DNA of 64,000 nt. Origin: Melastoma dodecandrum (Eukaryota > Streptophyta > Magnoliopsida > Myrtales > Melastomataceae). A model generated the notes under the pieces. That model was not told where the DNA came from and did not search any database. It worked only from the letters and a program-made list of their open reading frames with translations. The stretch lies in the NCBI GenBank assembly GCA_029817715.1, contig JARUPY010000606.1:2232001-2296000 (forward strand), written 5' to 3'. Made by a program: the position numbers and the translations under genes. Below are positions 63,493 through 64,000 of the stretch, one piece after another (position 1 is the first letter of the stretch; every line of letters starts with the position of its first letter).

Positions 63493-64000
63493 CTACTCTA
63501 ATCTAGCCTTTAGGCCATTTCGAGTCCATAATTTTAGTGGATCTTCACTAAAATTATCGGCCAGTTTTATTAGGAACTTATCCCATTTTGTTCCTGTTAA
63601 CTTGACAGCCATACACACTTCTTGTTTTGGAAACAAGTCGTCATACCAGTTAGAAGTTCTGGTATTCATTGGAGAAAACAGGGTTTGTTCCCATGAATCG
63701 TTCTCATCCAACCGTATATCACCACGTTGAGCTCGCACTCTGAAAGCTCTTTCACATGGGATATCGCCACAGTATTCTGTCCGTTTTACCGGATAAAAGC
63801 CAAATTTTAACCGAAGTCTAGGCTCTTGTAGAATACTTATCTTTACCCCACCGATGGAAACATCATTTTCATTCTGCACAAAAGGAAGGTTTTCCTTCTG
63901 ACCCTTCAAAAAGGCGTTACCAATAATGATGTCGGCCTCTAGTAAAGGATGTGTAAGAATCTCTTTAATGATGAACTTTTGTCCACCAATAAAGACAGGC
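63493..64000 (-). pseudogene. Caulimovirid protease end and RT upstream region (runs off the edge)
   Basis: Open from the right edge to TAG at 63495-63493. The first visible part (THPLLEADIIIGNAFLKGQK) is the C-terminal lobe of a retropepsin-like protease. Its active-site DTG would lie past 64000. A linker of about 120 residues of unrecognised sequence follows before RT. The stop codon separates it from RT in the same frame, so one nonsense mutation is the only break seen here. Confidence 0.72.

Larger units (their letters stand above)
58964..64000 (-). mobile_element. Endogenous pararetrovirus (Caulimoviridae-like), continuing past the window
   Basis: Read on the minus strand from the right edge: end of an aspartic protease, RT, RNase H, an overlapping second ORF, an intergenic TATA promoter, a leader with a small ORF, and a tRNA-Met primer site. 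RT and RNase H sequences are of the caulimovirid type (no integrase follows RNase H, and no LTRs are present), matching a circular-genome order in which the promoter and leader close the map. The pol frame is broken by two stops and one shift. The two-ORF layout is compatible with florendovirus-like endogenous caulimovirids, though the genus was not established. Movement and capsid regions would lie beyond 64000. Confidence 0.82.

Noticed and set aside
1..64000. CRISPR arrays, bacterial operons, phage genes
   Set aside because: No direct-repeat/spacer pattern and no bacterial-style gene packing; the content is clearly plant nuclear DNA.

Overview
The window is nuclear DNA from a flowering plant, most likely a eudicot. 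It has intron-split genes, a eukaryotic tRNA-Glu gene, plant-only gene families (class III peroxidase, SNI1, CC-type glutaredoxin, COMT-type O-methyltransferase) and plant transposon lineages, including chromodomain gypsy, Tat-like gypsy, copia, hAT and an endogenous caulimovirid. Genes are few and repeats dominate. No tool was run: exon borders, domain calls and repeat borders were read by eye from the sequence and the translations.

Layout. 1-4.7 kb is a gene-bearing segment: the 3' end of a peroxidase gene (+), a small chimeric plastid-DNA insert, a complete multi-exon SNI1 gene (-), and tRNA-Glu(CTC) (-). 5.6-6.1 kb is a decayed RABA (Rab11-class) GTPase pseudogene. 7.4-10.1 kb is a heavily decayed Ty1/copia element (-). 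12.43-14.73 kb is a hAT transposon with an exact 8-bp target-site duplication (TSD) and an internal deletion. 15.4-17.5 kb is a 5'-truncated chromodomain Ty3/gypsy element. 18.13-23.61 kb is a full-length gypsy chromovirus with two LTRs, a tRNA-iMet primer-binding site and a 5-bp TSD, but broken reading frames. 25.7-30.1 kb is a broken Ty1/copia element whose 3' LTR abuts an O-methyltransferase gene carrying one frameshift (30.2-31.3 kb).

33.6-43.2 kb is a nested structure: a solo LTR (TSD ATTGC) interrupted by a full Tat-like gypsy element of the same family (TSD GATCC), which itself lacks RNase H and integrase. 45.1-45.6 kb is an intact ROXY/GRXC9-type CC glutaredoxin gene. 48.2-48.4 kb is a broken 5' exon resembling plant VAP4 genes. 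49.9-58.6 kb is repeat-rich. It includes diverged tandem repeats, an inverted-repeat structure enclosing a plant-mobile-domain/DUF7745-like ORF, and a second long inverted-repeat structure at 56.2-58.6 kb. 59-64 kb, on the minus strand and running off the right edge, is an endogenous pararetrovirus (Caulimoviridae-like) with protease, RT and RNase H (broken), an intact 763-aa downstream ORF with two zinc knuckles, a TATA promoter and a tRNA-Met primer-binding site.

No multi-gene pathway is encoded. The functional host genes are SNI1, tRNA-Glu, the glutaredoxin and, judging from its 3' part, the peroxidase. SNI1 and CC-type glutaredoxins both belong to salicylic-acid/defence regulation in other plants, but nothing here shows that they are linked.
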